From an uncultured bacterium (GTDB taxonomy: Bacteria > Bacillota > Negativicutes > Acidaminococcales > Acidaminococcaceae): 64,000 nucleotides of DNA. Location: contig CAJMQS010000004.1 in NCBI GenBank assembly GCA_905215645.1, positions 1 through 64,000 on the forward strand, read 5' to 3'. The first letter of the stretch is position 1, and every line of letters begins with the position of its first letter. Below are positions 1 to 7,852 of this stretch, in pieces. Both the position numbers and the translations under genes were made by a program. Under the pieces are notes generated by a model. That model was not told where the DNA came from. It did no database searches and saw nothing but the letters and a program-made list of their open reading frames with translations.

Positions 1-54
1 ACACCATATGAAGCCTATTTCTCGAAGGTGTTGCACTTGGCTTGACAATCCGCC
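1..54 (+). mobile_element. 3' end of an IS30-like insertion sequence (partial, runs off left edge)
   Basis: The first 45 bases read in frame as TPYEAYFSKVLHLA followed by TGA. This matches the way IS30-family transposases usually end (a TPYE...LHL tail just before the stop). The following bases, to about position 54, would be the right terminal inverted repeat. The adjacent serine recombinase loses its homology at this point, so the element has inserted into that gene. Only the last 14 codons are visible, so the family call rests on a short motif plus the abrupt break in the neighbour. Confidence 0.65.
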
Positions 55-800
55 TTAGTTAAAATGCTTCGTACTGTTCCAGCACACCAAGAATCTTTCC
101 CGGCTGGGCTTTTAATACCTTTTTCAGTTAATTTGCGTGCAATAGAATGATATGTGAATCCGCTAAGAAATAAACGATATATTTCTTTTACAGTCTCTGC
201 CTGTTCCTTATTAATTACTAGATTGCCATCTACCCCTCTCTCATATCCAAGGAAATGACTATATGCGAGACTAACTTTTCCATCAGCAAATCGTTTTCTA
301 TGTCCCCAAGTAACATTCTCTGAAATACTACGACTTTCTTCCTGTGCTAAGGAGCTCATAATCGTAATGAGAAGTTCCCCTTTGGCGTCTAATGTCCAAA
401 TATTTTCCTTTTCAAAATAGATTTCGATGCCCTTGTCCTTCAATTTACGGACCGTCATTAAACTGTCCACCGTATTCCGTGCAAAACGGCTAACGGACTT
501 AGTAATAATTAGATCGATTTTCCCAGAAAGGGCATCCTCTATCATCCGTTTGAAACCTTCTCTATATTTTGTGTTAGTGGCCGAGATACCCTCATCTGTA
601 TACATCCCGATAAATTCCCAATCGGATCGGCTTTTGATGTAATGAGTATAATAATCGACCTGGGCTTCATAACTGGTAACCTGGTCATCATGATCTGTTG
701 AAACTCTTGCATAGCCTGCGACCTTTCGTTTGCAATGACGATCCAGAGGTTTCTCTGAATACTTTTGAATTGAAGCTGGTATTACATGTACTTTTTTCAT
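15..800 (-). pseudogene. Serine recombinase, 3' part cut off by an IS30-like element
   Basis: The N-terminal resolvase domain is intact: an AGYARVST motif with the nucleophilic serine, then the DEGISA..N and SRFARN motifs and the long helix with EESRSISENV, followed by the start of the recombinase domain. Large serine recombinases normally continue past SILTNEKY for another 200-300 residues with a zinc ribbon. Here the reading frame leaves the family after SILT and ends in the IS sequence (DCQAKCNTFEK), so only about 250 native residues remain. Its ATG overlaps the stop codon of the upstream recombinase (TAATG), which indicates one operon and translational coupling. It is probably inactive as an integrase, although the catalytic domain could still be made. 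Confidence 0.85.
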
Positions 801-2434
801 TAAAGTGTCACTCCTTTACTATAGCCATTAAAAAATTGAAACGACAAACTACCATCCCTTTGAATTTCGATTCGTTCTACCTTTTTTTGAAATATTTCTC
901 CGTCAAAAGAAACCATCTGTAGTACACTAGCGGCAATGATTTTCAAAGTCTCTTCTTTAATTCCAGTGACGTGACTACATTTCCGTTTCCCCTTGCATCG
1001 CCAATAAGCAACTTTTTCTCTTTTTCGTTTCTCCAAGCAGCGAGTAAAAGTTACACCACAAATTGGGCAACAAATACGTTCTGAAAAAGCTGTATATCGT
1101 TTAGAAGCATCATTTTGATGGTATTTCTTCATCCACTGTCGTTGTTTCTCTTTCAGTTCATCTGTCCAACACTCTTTTCGAGCCGTCGAATTCCATTGCT
1201 TTTCTATAATGCGTCCATCTTTCAAGTGGAAAACCAATACCTTATAAGCGGGAACAACAATCTTTTTTACTTGCTGAAAAAATGTATTTTTATTAAAACT
1301 GTCTGTACCAAGAATAGTCGCACATATCTCTTCCAAAACGGGTTGGGGAACAGAACCATAAGCACCACAATTGGTACCTTTGCCTTTATGCGATTCGCAA
1401 GTCCAGTATTCATGGCATTCGCCTTTATATTTACGCTTTACATGTGTATAGCTTTTCCCGCATATTCCACATTTTATTATCCCTGTGAAGCAAGAAGTGT
1501 TCAAAAACTCCCTAGCATAACCACCCTGGCGTTTTCCCATCTCCTTGCGTCGTTTCAGTTCTTGCTGAGCCTTCTCAAATGTGGCAGCCGTAATAATTGC
1601 CTTATGATGGCGTTCTACTATGTATTTACTTTTTTCTCCATTATTAGCAACTTGATGTTTTGTGATTGGATCTGTTACAAAAGTTTTTTGGATCTCAAGG
1701 ATGCCCGTATAAATCCGATTCGTAAGAATTTGTCTTATACTCGAATCTCTAAAAAAATGACCATATCTAGTGCGTATCCCATTTTTCTCTAAATCACGTA
1801 TAAGTTCCTTTCTAGTTTTTCCGCTTAGATAGTCATCAAAAATTTTTCTGATAATCTTGGCTTCTTCTGGTTGAATTACTAAGGTATTGTATTCCCACCG
1901 ATATCCGTAAACCAAAAACTTTGCATGAGGAATGCCTTGCTCAAATTTTTTGTGAAATCGCCACTTGATATTATCGCTAATAGAACGGCTTTCTTCCTGA
2001 GCAAAAGAGGCGAGAATAGTCAACATTAATTCTCCTTCGCCGCTCATTGTATGGATATTTTCTTTTTCAAACCATACATCTACCCCGATCTCTTTTAGAT
2101 GACGTACAGTATTTAACAAGTCCACTGTGTTGCGAGAAAATCGTTGAATAGATTTTGTCAGAATTATATCTATTCTTCCTTTTTCGACATCTTCCAGCAT
2201 CCGCTGGAACTCCTGCCGCTTCTTTATCCCGGTGCCCGAAATCCCATAGTCGGCATAGACCCCTGCATATTCCCATTCTGGGTTTTTCTGGATCAGTCTG
2301 CTGTAATAGCTAACCTGGGCCGAAAGGGAATGGTGCATCCGCTCCGATTCCACGGATACCCGGGCATAGGCGGCCACCTTCTTGCGCTGTCTTAGATTGG
2401 GTATGCTTTGTTCGATTTTACGGATAGTCCGCAT
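800..2434 (-). CDS. Large serine recombinase / integrase
   Basis: A full-length 544-residue large serine recombinase. It carries the resolvase catalytic domain (AYARVS serine, DYGISGTG, QRFSRN, EESRSIS), a recombinase DNA-binding domain from about residue 155, and a zinc ribbon (CGICGKSY...CESH...NC), then a second cysteine pair cluster near the C-terminus (CPICG...CKGKRKC). Such enzymes integrate and excise phages and integrative elements through a covalent phosphoserine. I start it at the internal ATG (MRTIRKIEQ) because GGAAGGAG lies eight bases upstream. It is the only complete integrase in the window and a candidate integrase for the prophage, although amiC and niaR lie between them. Confidence 0.9.
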   Translation of the reverse strand: MRTIRKIEQSIPNLRQRKKVAAYARVSVESERMHHSLSAQVSYYSRLIQKNPEWEYAGVYADYGISGTGIKKRQEFQRMLEDVEKGRIDIILTKSIQRFSRNTVDLLNTVRHLKEIGVDVWFEKENIHTMSGEGELMLTILASFAQEESRSISDNIKWRFHKKFEQGIPHAKFLVYGYRWEYNTLVIQPEEAKIIRKIFDDYLSGKTRKELIRDLEKNGIRTRYGHFFRDSSIRQILTNRIYTGILEIQKTFVTDPITKHQVANNGEKSKYIVERHHKAIITAATFEKAQQELKRRKEMGKRQGGYAREFLNTSCFTGIIKCGICGKSYTHVKRKYKGECHEYWTCESHKGKGTNCGAYGSVPQPVLEEICATILGTDSFNKNTFFQQVKKIVVPAYKVLVFHLKDGRIIEKQWNSTARKECWTDELKEKQRQWMKKYHQNDASKRYTAFSERICCPICGVTFTRCLEKRKREKVAYWRCKGKRKCSHVTGIKEETLKIIAASVLQMVSFDGEIFQKKVERIEIQRDGSLSFQFFNGYSKGVTL

Positions 2435-2479
2435 AGCATCAGCTCCTTCCGACACCATATATCACTCTGTTTGATACAA

Positions 2480-2644
2480 TTAGCAAGTAAATAAGTCCCC
2501 GGAAAAAGGCTGACAGCGGCGGATCATATCCTTCTCAAAGTCCCGGTACTCCTTCTCGGTGATGAGCTTTTGGGACAGCATCTTTCGGGCCAGATGCAGA
2601 GTCATTTGGAAGGTGGCTTCGTTTTGAAAGGTCTTTTTATCCAT
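2480..2644 (-). CDS. Small SHOCT-like protein of the recombinase operon
   Basis: A 54-residue protein starting MDKKTFQNEATFQ. The sequence ...MLSQKLITEKEYRDFEKDM has the pattern of a SHOCT (short C-terminal helical) module, where L-I-(T/S)-x-E-E-(Y/F) is typical. Small proteins of this type often precede tandem serine recombinases in Firmicute mobile elements; function is unknown. It overlaps the end of the zinc-finger HTH gene by eight bases and is followed 45 bases later by the recombinase gene, so it is part of one leftward operon. Confidence 0.6.
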   Translation of the reverse strand: MDKKTFQNEATFQMTLHLARKMLSQKLITEKEYRDFEKDMIRRCQPFSGDLFTC

Positions 2645-3029
2645 GGCGCACACCTCTGAACCGGTAGGCAATGTAGCAGGCATGGGAACAAAACTTCCGG
2701 TGATTGTTTCCGTAGACGGTAAACTCTTTCCCGCAGGTCGGACAAGTAAAGGTGTAGACTGCTTTCCGCTTCACCAGTTCCAGATGGCAGTTCCACCACT
2801 TGTTCCGGCATGCATCGGAGCAGAACCGCTTCCGTTTCCGACCAGTGGCCTGTTCAATGAAGCTGCCGCACTGCTCACAAACGGACTCTGTCGGCGGTGC
2901 GGCAAGTCCTTTTCGCCGGCAGAAAGATTTCACGGTGTTGATGGAAAGGCCCAATTGGCAGGCTATGCTGCCATACCCTGCCCCATCACGGCGCAGGGCA
3001 ATGATCTGTCTCTTCTGTTCGCCCTTCAT
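2637..3029 (-). CDS. HTH and zinc-finger DNA-binding protein, first gene of the recombinase operon
   Basis: A 130-residue protein. The N-terminus (residues 1-40) has a helix-turn-helix of the sigma-region-4/resolvase type (IIALRRDGAGYGSIACQLG...INTVKSFCRRKG). Two CxxC...C-H-C zinc-binding modules follow: CEQCGSF..RKRFCSDACR and CPTCGKEF..HRKFCSHACY. Homologues I know of are often annotated as sigma-70-like proteins and sit upstream of serine recombinases. A regulatory or accessory role in recombination is an inference. A strong AGGAGG site precedes the ATG, and the 30 bp promoter-like element shared with the prophage lies 35 bases upstream. Confidence 0.7.
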   Translation of the reverse strand: MKGEQKRQIIALRRDGAGYGSIACQLGLSINTVKSFCRRKGLAAPPTESVCEQCGSFIEQATGRKRKRFCSDACRNKWWNCHLELVKRKAVYTFTCPTCGKEFTVYGNNHRKFCSHACYIAYRFRGVRHG

Positions 3030-3063
3030 AACGAATACCTCCTGAAAATTTGTTTTTCAGGAA

Positions 3064-3093
3064 TAACAGGACAAAAAGGGTGCTATTAAGTAC
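3064..3093 (-). promoter_or_regulatory. GTACTTAA-N13-GTCCTGTTA element, copy 1 (recombinase operon)
   Basis: On the minus strand GTACTTAA is followed by exactly 13 bases and GTCCTGTTA. The same two blocks with the same spacing occur before the gene starting at 44793 and the Rha gene starting at 40282. The block ends 35 bases before the start codon, so TGTTAT could act as a -10 region. It is a promoter or activator site shared by the recombinase operon and the prophage. Confidence 0.6.
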
Positions 3094-3520
3094 TTTCGGT
3101 TGCAAAAAAAATGCCCGTTAAGAGCATCCTGTTTTTCAACATTTTTAGTTCAACCATCACTTGGCATTATCATTTTTCTAAGCCGTGATAAAAGTTTGAT
3201 ATAGTAAACTGGATCATTATGTTCTTTCATTTTCCAGTCTACTCTAGTCTCACAATTCTCTATTTTTTCTGTCTAAATAGTTGCATTTTTCTATTTTACT
3301 AGAATGATTATACAACAAGCAATGATGGCATCTTATTTGGTGAAAAAAGTATATACTGTAATTTCTATTAAGTATCTGTCTGAAAAATACAATCCGTGAT
3401 GGGTATTTCTAGTTTTTAATATTAAAGCAGCAACCTGGCTTTTTTATTGACAAGTTTGGTTTTTCTAACTATAATTAAATGCAAATGCAAACTATTTGCA
3501 AATCAGGGGGCTGAAAAATA
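3094..3520. other. Non-coding AT-rich gap between the recombinase operon and amiC
   Basis: No open frame looks real here. A weak minus-strand hairpin (ATGCTC/GGGCAT) followed by a T8 run lies near 3103-3125. Just before amiC are short GCAAAT repeats with inverted copies (3479-3500) and a GGGGG ribosome site. The right end of the recombinase-bearing element probably lies in this stretch, but I could not define it. Confidence 0.4.
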
Positions 3521-4519
3521 TTGAAAAAATGGATTGCTGTATTGTGTATGTTGTTTTGCTGCTGGGGGCGTGCGGAAGCTTCGGGGCATATCACGGATGT
3601 TTCGTACGGTGTCAATCAGGCAGGGCAGTTGCGGGTTGTCATTGAGTCAAATCAACCGCTTCCTTACGAAATGAAGATTTTAGAAGGAGAAGCCCATGTT
3701 TTTGTTAACGGTACACTGGCTGCTTCGATTGCGCCTGTCTACCATCCCCGTGAATCCACCCATGTGAAAACGGTCCGTTTCCAAAAAACTACCAACGGAA
3801 CGCTAATTCATATACATACAGATGAAAAACCAACCCTGGCTGACTTTAAAATCTTTTCTTTAAAAGCAGATACGACAACCAAGCGGCCGAATCGCATAGT
3901 CATTGATGTGGCGCCGGTATTTACGCGTGGATACCGGGTAGGTGGCGGTCTTAAAGGCAAACGGATCACCCTTGATCCGGGGCATGGCGGTACAGATCCT
4001 GGTACCCATGGGCTTGAAACCGGGCTCAAAGAAAAGGAAGTTACACTGCCCCTTGCCTTTCGTGTAAAGAAGATTCTTACGCAAAAGGGCGCTACAGTCT
4101 ATTTGACGCGGCTCAGTGATCGTGACGTCTATGGGCCAACTGCAACGGACCAGCAAGAGCTCCAGGCCCGTGTGGATGTGGCCGAAAAATCCGGTTCCGA
4201 CCTGTTCCTCAGCATCCACTGCAATGCAAGTACGGACCGAAGTGTGGGCGGATATTCCACGTATTATACCCCCAAGACTCCCTATGACAAACGTTTTGCT
4301 GCCATCCTCCAGAAGGAGCTGATGACAACGGCCAATGTACCGGACCGGGGCATCTACGATTCCGGGCTGTATGTCAATCGGAAGTCCACCATGCCCAGTG
4401 CCCTTGTAGAGTGTCTTTTTATGACCAATGCTCGGGAAGAACAGTTGCTTTTGTCGGATAGTTTTCTAGATAAGATTGCCGAGGCAATTGCGAGGGGGAT
4501 AGAGCAATTTGAAAAGTGA
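3521..4519 (+). CDS. amiC: Secreted N-acetylmuramoyl-L-alanine amidase with AMIN domain
   Basis: A 332-residue zinc amidase that cleaves the amide bond between MurNAc and the peptide stem, usually for daughter-cell separation. Residues 1-20 form a signal peptide (cleavage after AEA). Residues about 22-115 resemble an AMIN domain, which targets AmiC-type enzymes to peptidoglycan or the septum. Residues about 147-330 are the Amidase_3 catalytic domain with the zinc motif DPGHGG (His155), the conserved KEKEV glutamate, SIHCNA and a C-terminal VECLFMTN glutamate. The start is TTG (MKKW) with GGGGG ten bases upstream; no in-frame ATG is better placed. It is a chromosomal gene distinct from the prophage endolysin of the same family. 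Confidence 0.85.
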   Translation: MKKWIAVLCMLFCCWGRAEASGHITDVSYGVNQAGQLRVVIESNQPLPYEMKILEGEAHVFVNGTLAASIAPVYHPRESTHVKTVRFQKTTNGTLIHIHTDEKPTLADFKIFSLKADTTTKRPNRIVIDVAPVFTRGYRVGGGLKGKRITLDPGHGGTDPGTHGLETGLKEKEVTLPLAFRVKKILTQKGATVYLTRLSDRDVYGPTATDQQELQARVDVAEKSGSDLFLSIHCNASTDRSVGGYSTYYTPKTPYDKRFAAILQKELMTTANVPDRGIYDSGLYVNRKSTMPSALVECLFMTNAREEQLLLSDSFLDKIAEAIARGIEQFEK

Positions 4520-5371
4520 TTTGGAAAGTCATAATTTTGGCAGCTTTAATTAAAGACGTAAAGTCATTCATTTGTAAATATGTTAATGGTGCAATGGAGT
4601 ATCGCAAGATAGAAAGTCCGTAAATCTCAGTGATCGGCTTGTCCTTTATGAGGTTTCCTCTTATTTTTATTCAGAGTAAAATTGATCCGATTTGCTGCAG
4701 ATTTCTATATTTCCATTGATTTATTTTATAGATTCGATATATAACCACTGGAACTATAACGCGCCGTAAAGAGTTTTAGTAAATTTCATCTTTAAGTCGT
4801 TCAAAAAAAAATTGTTGTATGCCCCTTCTAGTTTTTAACTCTTCTTTAGAAAATTTTTCGTCGACTGCCATAATTTTGTTCCGCCTATGTCAAATGTAGT
4901 GTCAGAGTTATGTTTTGTTGTCATGTGAAATCATGTAGAAAAAAGGTCTGCATTTCTCTTCTCACCGTAGTAAGCTCATTGCGCTATTAAAAATATATAC
5001 CCTCAAAAAAGCCGAAATTATAGTATAAGTACTGTAATAGAATTCGATTTCAAATTTAAGTAATATTGCAACATCTGTTTAGCTAAATGCTCTTTGGGTA
5101 ATATAGAAGATCAATAAAGCGAATTTTCGTGAATATTAATATATGTTAATGTCTATTTAGTTGAATAACAATTTGTTAATAACATATTACATATGATAGT
5201 TGCATGCTGGTCACAGGTATTTACATATTAATGAGATAAAAAATATAAATTGTTCACAATTTATATGAAAGTTTGTGCTATAATCAAAAAAGTTCTCTAG
5301 TAATGCCACATGTTCTTTTAGGTTATAAACATCGTCAGTACTGCAGGAATCTTTAACGAAATAGATTCTTT
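4520..5371. other. 850 bp AT-rich intergenic region upstream of niaR
   Basis: No convincing coding frame on either strand. The stretch is far richer in A+T than its surroundings. The one clear signal is a TGCTATAAT extended -10 box (TATAAT at 5279-5284) that should serve niaR. The low G+C suggests acquired or decayed DNA. Confidence 0.5.
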
Positions 5372-5398
5372 ATGGAGAAAGCAGGTAAATGGAAAATC

Positions 5399-5947
5399 AT
5401 GGACAACCGGGAAAGAAGAGCACAATTGTATAAAATGCTGGAACAAGGAGAGGAACCCTTAAGCGGGACATATCTTTCCAAAGTCTTGAATGTTACTAGG
5501 CAGATCATTGTGGGAGACGTGGCCATTCTCCGGAGCGGAGGTAAAAAAATTCTTTCGACAGCGCGAGGCTATAAGTTGGAAGACCCAGAAAAAGGGAAGG
5601 AATTTTGGCAAGATCTGAACTGCCAGAGCCAGAACATGGATGCAGCAGAGCTGGAAGATGAACTGAATGTAGTAGTAGACAACGGAGGAATTATCCATGG
5701 GATGACTCTGTCCCATGCTGTATATGGGATAATTCGGATAGCCATGGACCTGTATAGTCGTAGGGATGTGCGTCAGTATATGGACCGACTCCGGAAGGAA
5801 AAAGGGCTCCTAATCACAGCCCTGACACAGGGAAAACACACTCTCAGTGTCGAAACAAGAAATAAGGAGGATATGAATGCCTTGAAAGAAGGGCTAAAAG
5901 GCATGGGACTGTTGGTCCCATGTGAAAGTGAAAAAACAACACTTTAA
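5399..5947 (+). CDS. niaR: NiaR-type niacin-responsive transcriptional repressor
   Basis: A 182-residue two-domain regulator. The N-terminus (about 1-60) is an HTH_11 winged helix (RERRAQLYKMLEQGEEPLSG...LSKVLNVTRQIIVGDVAILR). The rest is a 3H domain, which binds nicotinic acid through metal-coordinating histidines; visible are IIHGM, LSHAVYG and GKHTL. The usual GGxHxHT near the end reads QGKHTLS, so one typical histidine is absent. NiaR represses NAD biosynthesis and niacin transport genes in Firmicutes. No such target lies next to it here. I prefer the internal ATG (MDNRERR), which matches the family start, over the ATG at 5372. Confidence 0.8.
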   Translation: MDNRERRAQLYKMLEQGEEPLSGTYLSKVLNVTRQIIVGDVAILRSGGKKILSTARGYKLEDPEKGKEFWQDLNCQSQNMDAAELEDELNVVVDNGGIIHGMTLSHAVYGIIRIAMDLYSRRDVRQYMDRLRKEKGLLITALTQGKHTLSVETRNKEDMNALKEGLKGMGLLVPCESEKTTL

Positions 5948-5953
5948 AACAAA

Positions 5954-5999
5954 GAAGGGGCTGTGAAAAACGAGAAATCATTTTCAAGCCTCTTTCTTT
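5954..5999 (+). terminator. Terminator after niaR
   Basis: GGCTGTGAAAA and TTTTCAAGCC form an imperfect stem just after the niaR stop, followed by a T-rich stretch (TCTTTCTTTATT). The last bases overlap the end of the leftward spanin-like gene, so this is also the left edge of the prophage as far as genes show it. Confidence 0.65.
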
Positions 6000-6432
6000 A
6001 TTGCCGCACTAAAGCCACCAGTAGAACCGTTCCAATCCCATAAGCCAGGTTCCGTTGTACCTTCAGGCGTTTCTGTATTCTATTGTTTTCTTTCTCGTAC
6101 GCGGCTAAGGATTCGTTGGCAATCCTCAAGGATTCTTCCTGCCGTATCGAGGTCGTCTTCAGTTCGGTCAATCGACTCCCTTGCTGATTGGACAGTTCCC
6201 TGGCTTTCTGCAATTCGGTCCGTGCTTCGGTCAATTGCGTCTCCAATTCCTGCATTCGTTTCTTCTGCAGACTGGATTCCTTCTGTAATCCGTTGTTGAT
6301 TCTCTGCAGTTCGCTGATATTCTCCTCCAGCCGGGTTAGTTCCTCTTCCGTGATGGTATACGAAGAAGCCAAGGACACCTGCGGACAGCAGAAGAGCAAG
6401 CATAGCAGCAAGAGCCATACGTTTTTTCTCAA
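5998..6432 (-). CDS. Unimolecular-spanin-like protein, nested with an alternative-frame gene
   Basis: A 144-residue protein begun at a TTG (LRKNVWLLLLCLLFCC). It has an N-terminal signal sequence ending ...VSLASS, a long coiled coil (about 30-120) of heptads such as ELETQLTEARTELQKARELS, and a C-terminal hydrophobic segment (NLAYGIGTVLLVALV). Signal sequence plus periplasmic coil plus C-terminal membrane anchor is the layout of u-spanins, which join the inner and outer membranes in the last step of lysis. The cysteines in LLFCC are not a standard lipobox. Its start is only four bases after the ATG of the overlapping +1 gene, so both share one ribosome site. It is last in the lysis cassette. 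Confidence 0.6.
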   Translation of the reverse strand: MRKNVWLLLLCLLFCCPQVSLASSYTITEEELTRLEENISELQRINNGLQKESSLQKKRMQELETQLTEARTELQKARELSNQQGSRLTELKTTSIRQEESLRIANESLAAYEKENNRIQKRLKVQRNLAYGIGTVLLVALVRQ

Positions 6433-6436
6433 TCAT
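6080..6436 (-). CDS. i-spanin (Rz-like) protein in a frame overlapping the previous gene
   Basis: A 118-residue protein starting MIEKKRMALAAMLALLLSAGV. It has one N-terminal membrane helix and a hydrophilic helical body (ENQQRITEGIQSAEETNAGI...). This is the type II inner-membrane topology of Rz-like i-spanins. It is encoded almost wholly within the other spanin-like gene in a different frame, as in many Rz/Rz1 pairs. AGAGGGTGGGG precedes the ATG. Both frames give low-complexity-free, plausible membrane-plus-coil proteins, which is unusual by chance. Which frame dominates cannot be told from sequence alone. Confidence 0.55.
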   Translation of the reverse strand: MIEKKRMALAAMLALLLSAGVLGFFVYHHGRGTNPAGGEYQRTAENQQRITEGIQSAEETNAGIGDAIDRSTDRIAESQGTVQSARESIDRTEDDLDTAGRILEDCQRILSRVRERKQ

Positions 6437-6580
6437 CCCCACCCTCTTTCCATCAAAATTGCCGAAAGGCCGGTATCCCGTCATATCCTTACTCTGGCGG
6501 GATTTTTCTTTTTCAGGACTCCATGGGCTGCCATCCCTTCTAAAAGACGGCTCCTGGGTCAATCTGGCAAGTCATTTTCT

Positions 6581-6670
6581 TTAGAGGAGTAAAGTAAAGA
6601 AAAGAATGCCAGCCAGTATGCCCAGGAGGAAGCCCAAAAGGAAATCATCGTTCATTTTCCACGGGTTCAT
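6581..6670 (-). CDS. Tiny membrane peptide (29 aa) in the lysis cassette
   Basis: The frame encodes MNPWKMNDDF followed by a hydrophobic helix (LLGFLLGILAGILFFTLLL). The ATG lies just after the endolysin stop codon with AAAGG 12 bases upstream. Position and composition suggest a small holin- or antiholin-like peptide, but it is so short that it could be chance. No family was recognised. Confidence 0.35.
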   Translation of the reverse strand: MNPWKMNDDFLLGFLLGILAGILFFTLLL

Positions 6671-6676
6671 AGTGTC

Positions 6677-7231
6677 TCAACCTTTCCTGGCAACATAATC
6701 CGTCACCCCGCGGGCGATGGCACGGGCAAATTCGTCCTTCCGATTCATCAGAAGCTGCACATCGTCCTCGTTGGTGATGAAAGCGGTCTCCACAAGGACG
6801 GCCGGCATATCCGTTTCCCGAAGCACGGCCAGACCGGGACGTTCCTTCACACCTCGGTCCAGGGTCCCCAGGCTCTGGACGATCTGGTTCTGGATGCATT
6901 CGGCCAGGCCATAGGCTTCCTCACTGTCCTCGCTGTACACCAGGGTTTCCGTCCCTTGAGCTTCTTCTGCGGCTGCCGCATTGCAATGGATGGAGATAAA
7001 GAGGTCTGCCTTCCAGTCGTTGGCGCTGGCACAGATGTTGGTATAGTTGGGGGATTCCCCGCAGAGGTTGTCGGACTGGACCAGCATGCAGTCATAGCCC
7101 ACCCGGTTCAGGTACTGCTGAACTCCGGCTCCGATTTCCTTTACGATACCCGCTTCAGTGACCCCGTGTTCTTCGTTGACAGCCCCGCTGTCCACACCGG
7201 GCATATGGCCCGGATTGATGTAAATCTTCAT
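6677..7231 (-). CDS. Phage endolysin, N-acetylmuramoyl-L-alanine amidase (Amidase_3)
   Basis: A 184-residue single-domain zinc amidase without a signal peptide. It shows INPGHMPGVDSGA (zinc His), the VTEAGIVKEIG glutamate, LFISIHCNA and the C-terminal AVLVETAFITN glutamate. The family cleaves the MurNAc-L-Ala bond. Here it should be the phage lysin, released by the holin encoded just upstream; the ATG overlaps the holin stop (ATGA), so the two are translationally coupled. The spanin-like genes follow. It lacks a wall-binding domain, which is common for phages of diderm hosts. Confidence 0.9.
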   Translation of the reverse strand: MKIYINPGHMPGVDSGAVNEEHGVTEAGIVKEIGAGVQQYLNRVGYDCMLVQSDNLCGESPNYTNICASANDWKADLFISIHCNAAAAEEAQGTETLVYSEDSEEAYGLAECIQNQIVQSLGTLDRGVKERPGLAVLRETDMPAVLVETAFITNEDDVQLLMNRKDEFARAIARGVTDYVARKG

Positions 7232-7545
7232 GGTTTATCCTTCTCCTTTTCAAAATGATCTGGGATCCCGTTCCCGTCAAGATCCACAAAGCAACCTGCA
7301 ATGAAGGTGATGAACCCCACCATGGCAGGCCCTACCAGTTCCCGTATCATAGCCAGAAGGTCCGGAAGCTGGATTTTCCCCGTCACTGCCAGATAGACCC
7401 AGAAGCCATAATAGGAAACCACAAAAAGAAAGACCGTCACCATATACCCGATGACGATCCATTTAATGGGCTGCTGGAACTGATTGAGCCGCTTCTTCAC
7501 AGCTCCAAGACCCTTATTGAGCCAGCCCCTTACTTTTTCAAACAT
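7228..7545 (-). CDS. Holin-like membrane protein
   Basis: A 105-residue protein with two hydrophobic segments (about residues 29-52, WIVIGYMVTVFLFVVSYYGF, and about 68-87, LVGPAMVGFITFIAGCF), a basic N-terminus and an acidic C-terminus with a DLDGNGIPDHFE calcium-loop-like motif. Size, topology and position directly before the endolysin support a holin or holin-associated role. The sequence family was not recognised with certainty. Confidence 0.6.
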   Translation of the reverse strand: MFEKVRGWLNKGLGAVKKRLNQFQQPIKWIVIGYMVTVFLFVVSYYGFWVYLAVTGKIQLPDLLAMIRELVGPAMVGFITFIAGCFVDLDGNGIPDHFEKEKDKP

Positions 7546-7829
7546 GGCGGACTCCCCAGATTTCGGTTGTGCTCATGGAGCTTATCGACTTCCCCCTTCA
7601 GGTCTTTGTACCGGTGCCACAGGTTGTCGATGTTGGTCTCGATGCCGGCCTGGGCCACCCGCATTTCGTTGATGAGTCCAGTCAGATCTTCCAGGGCCTT
7701 GGTATTGTTATCGATGCTCTTGTGGAGCGCCAGGTTCTCGATCTTCTGGGGACGCAGGATCAGCCAGCACCCGAATACGGCCAGGGCACTGATCACTGCG
7801 TTCACAAAGGTGTAGCTGATGAAATTCAT
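7530..7829 (-). CDS. Small membrane-anchored coiled-coil protein
   Basis: A 99-residue protein. One N-terminal membrane helix (about 5-26, SYTFVNAVISALAVFGCWLIL) is followed by a helical region (NNTKALEDLTGLINEM...HRYKDLKGEVDKLHEHN). GGAGGGGG precedes the ATG. It overlaps the holin start by 16 bases. Similar short TM-plus-coil proteins precede holins in many siphoviruses, where they may act as antiholins or holin partners; that role is inferred from position only. Confidence 0.6.
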   Translation of the reverse strand: MNFISYTFVNAVISALAVFGCWLILRPQKIENLALHKSIDNNTKALEDLTGLINEMRVAQAGIETNIDNLWHRYKDLKGEVDKLHEHNRNLGSPPCLKK

Positions 7830-7852
7830 GGCGCACCCCCTCCTTTCTTTGC

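Noticed and set aside
6645..6899. 84-codon minus-strand frame overlapping the endolysin
   Set aside because: An alternative-frame shadow of the amidase gene with Arg/Gly/Pro-rich composition.
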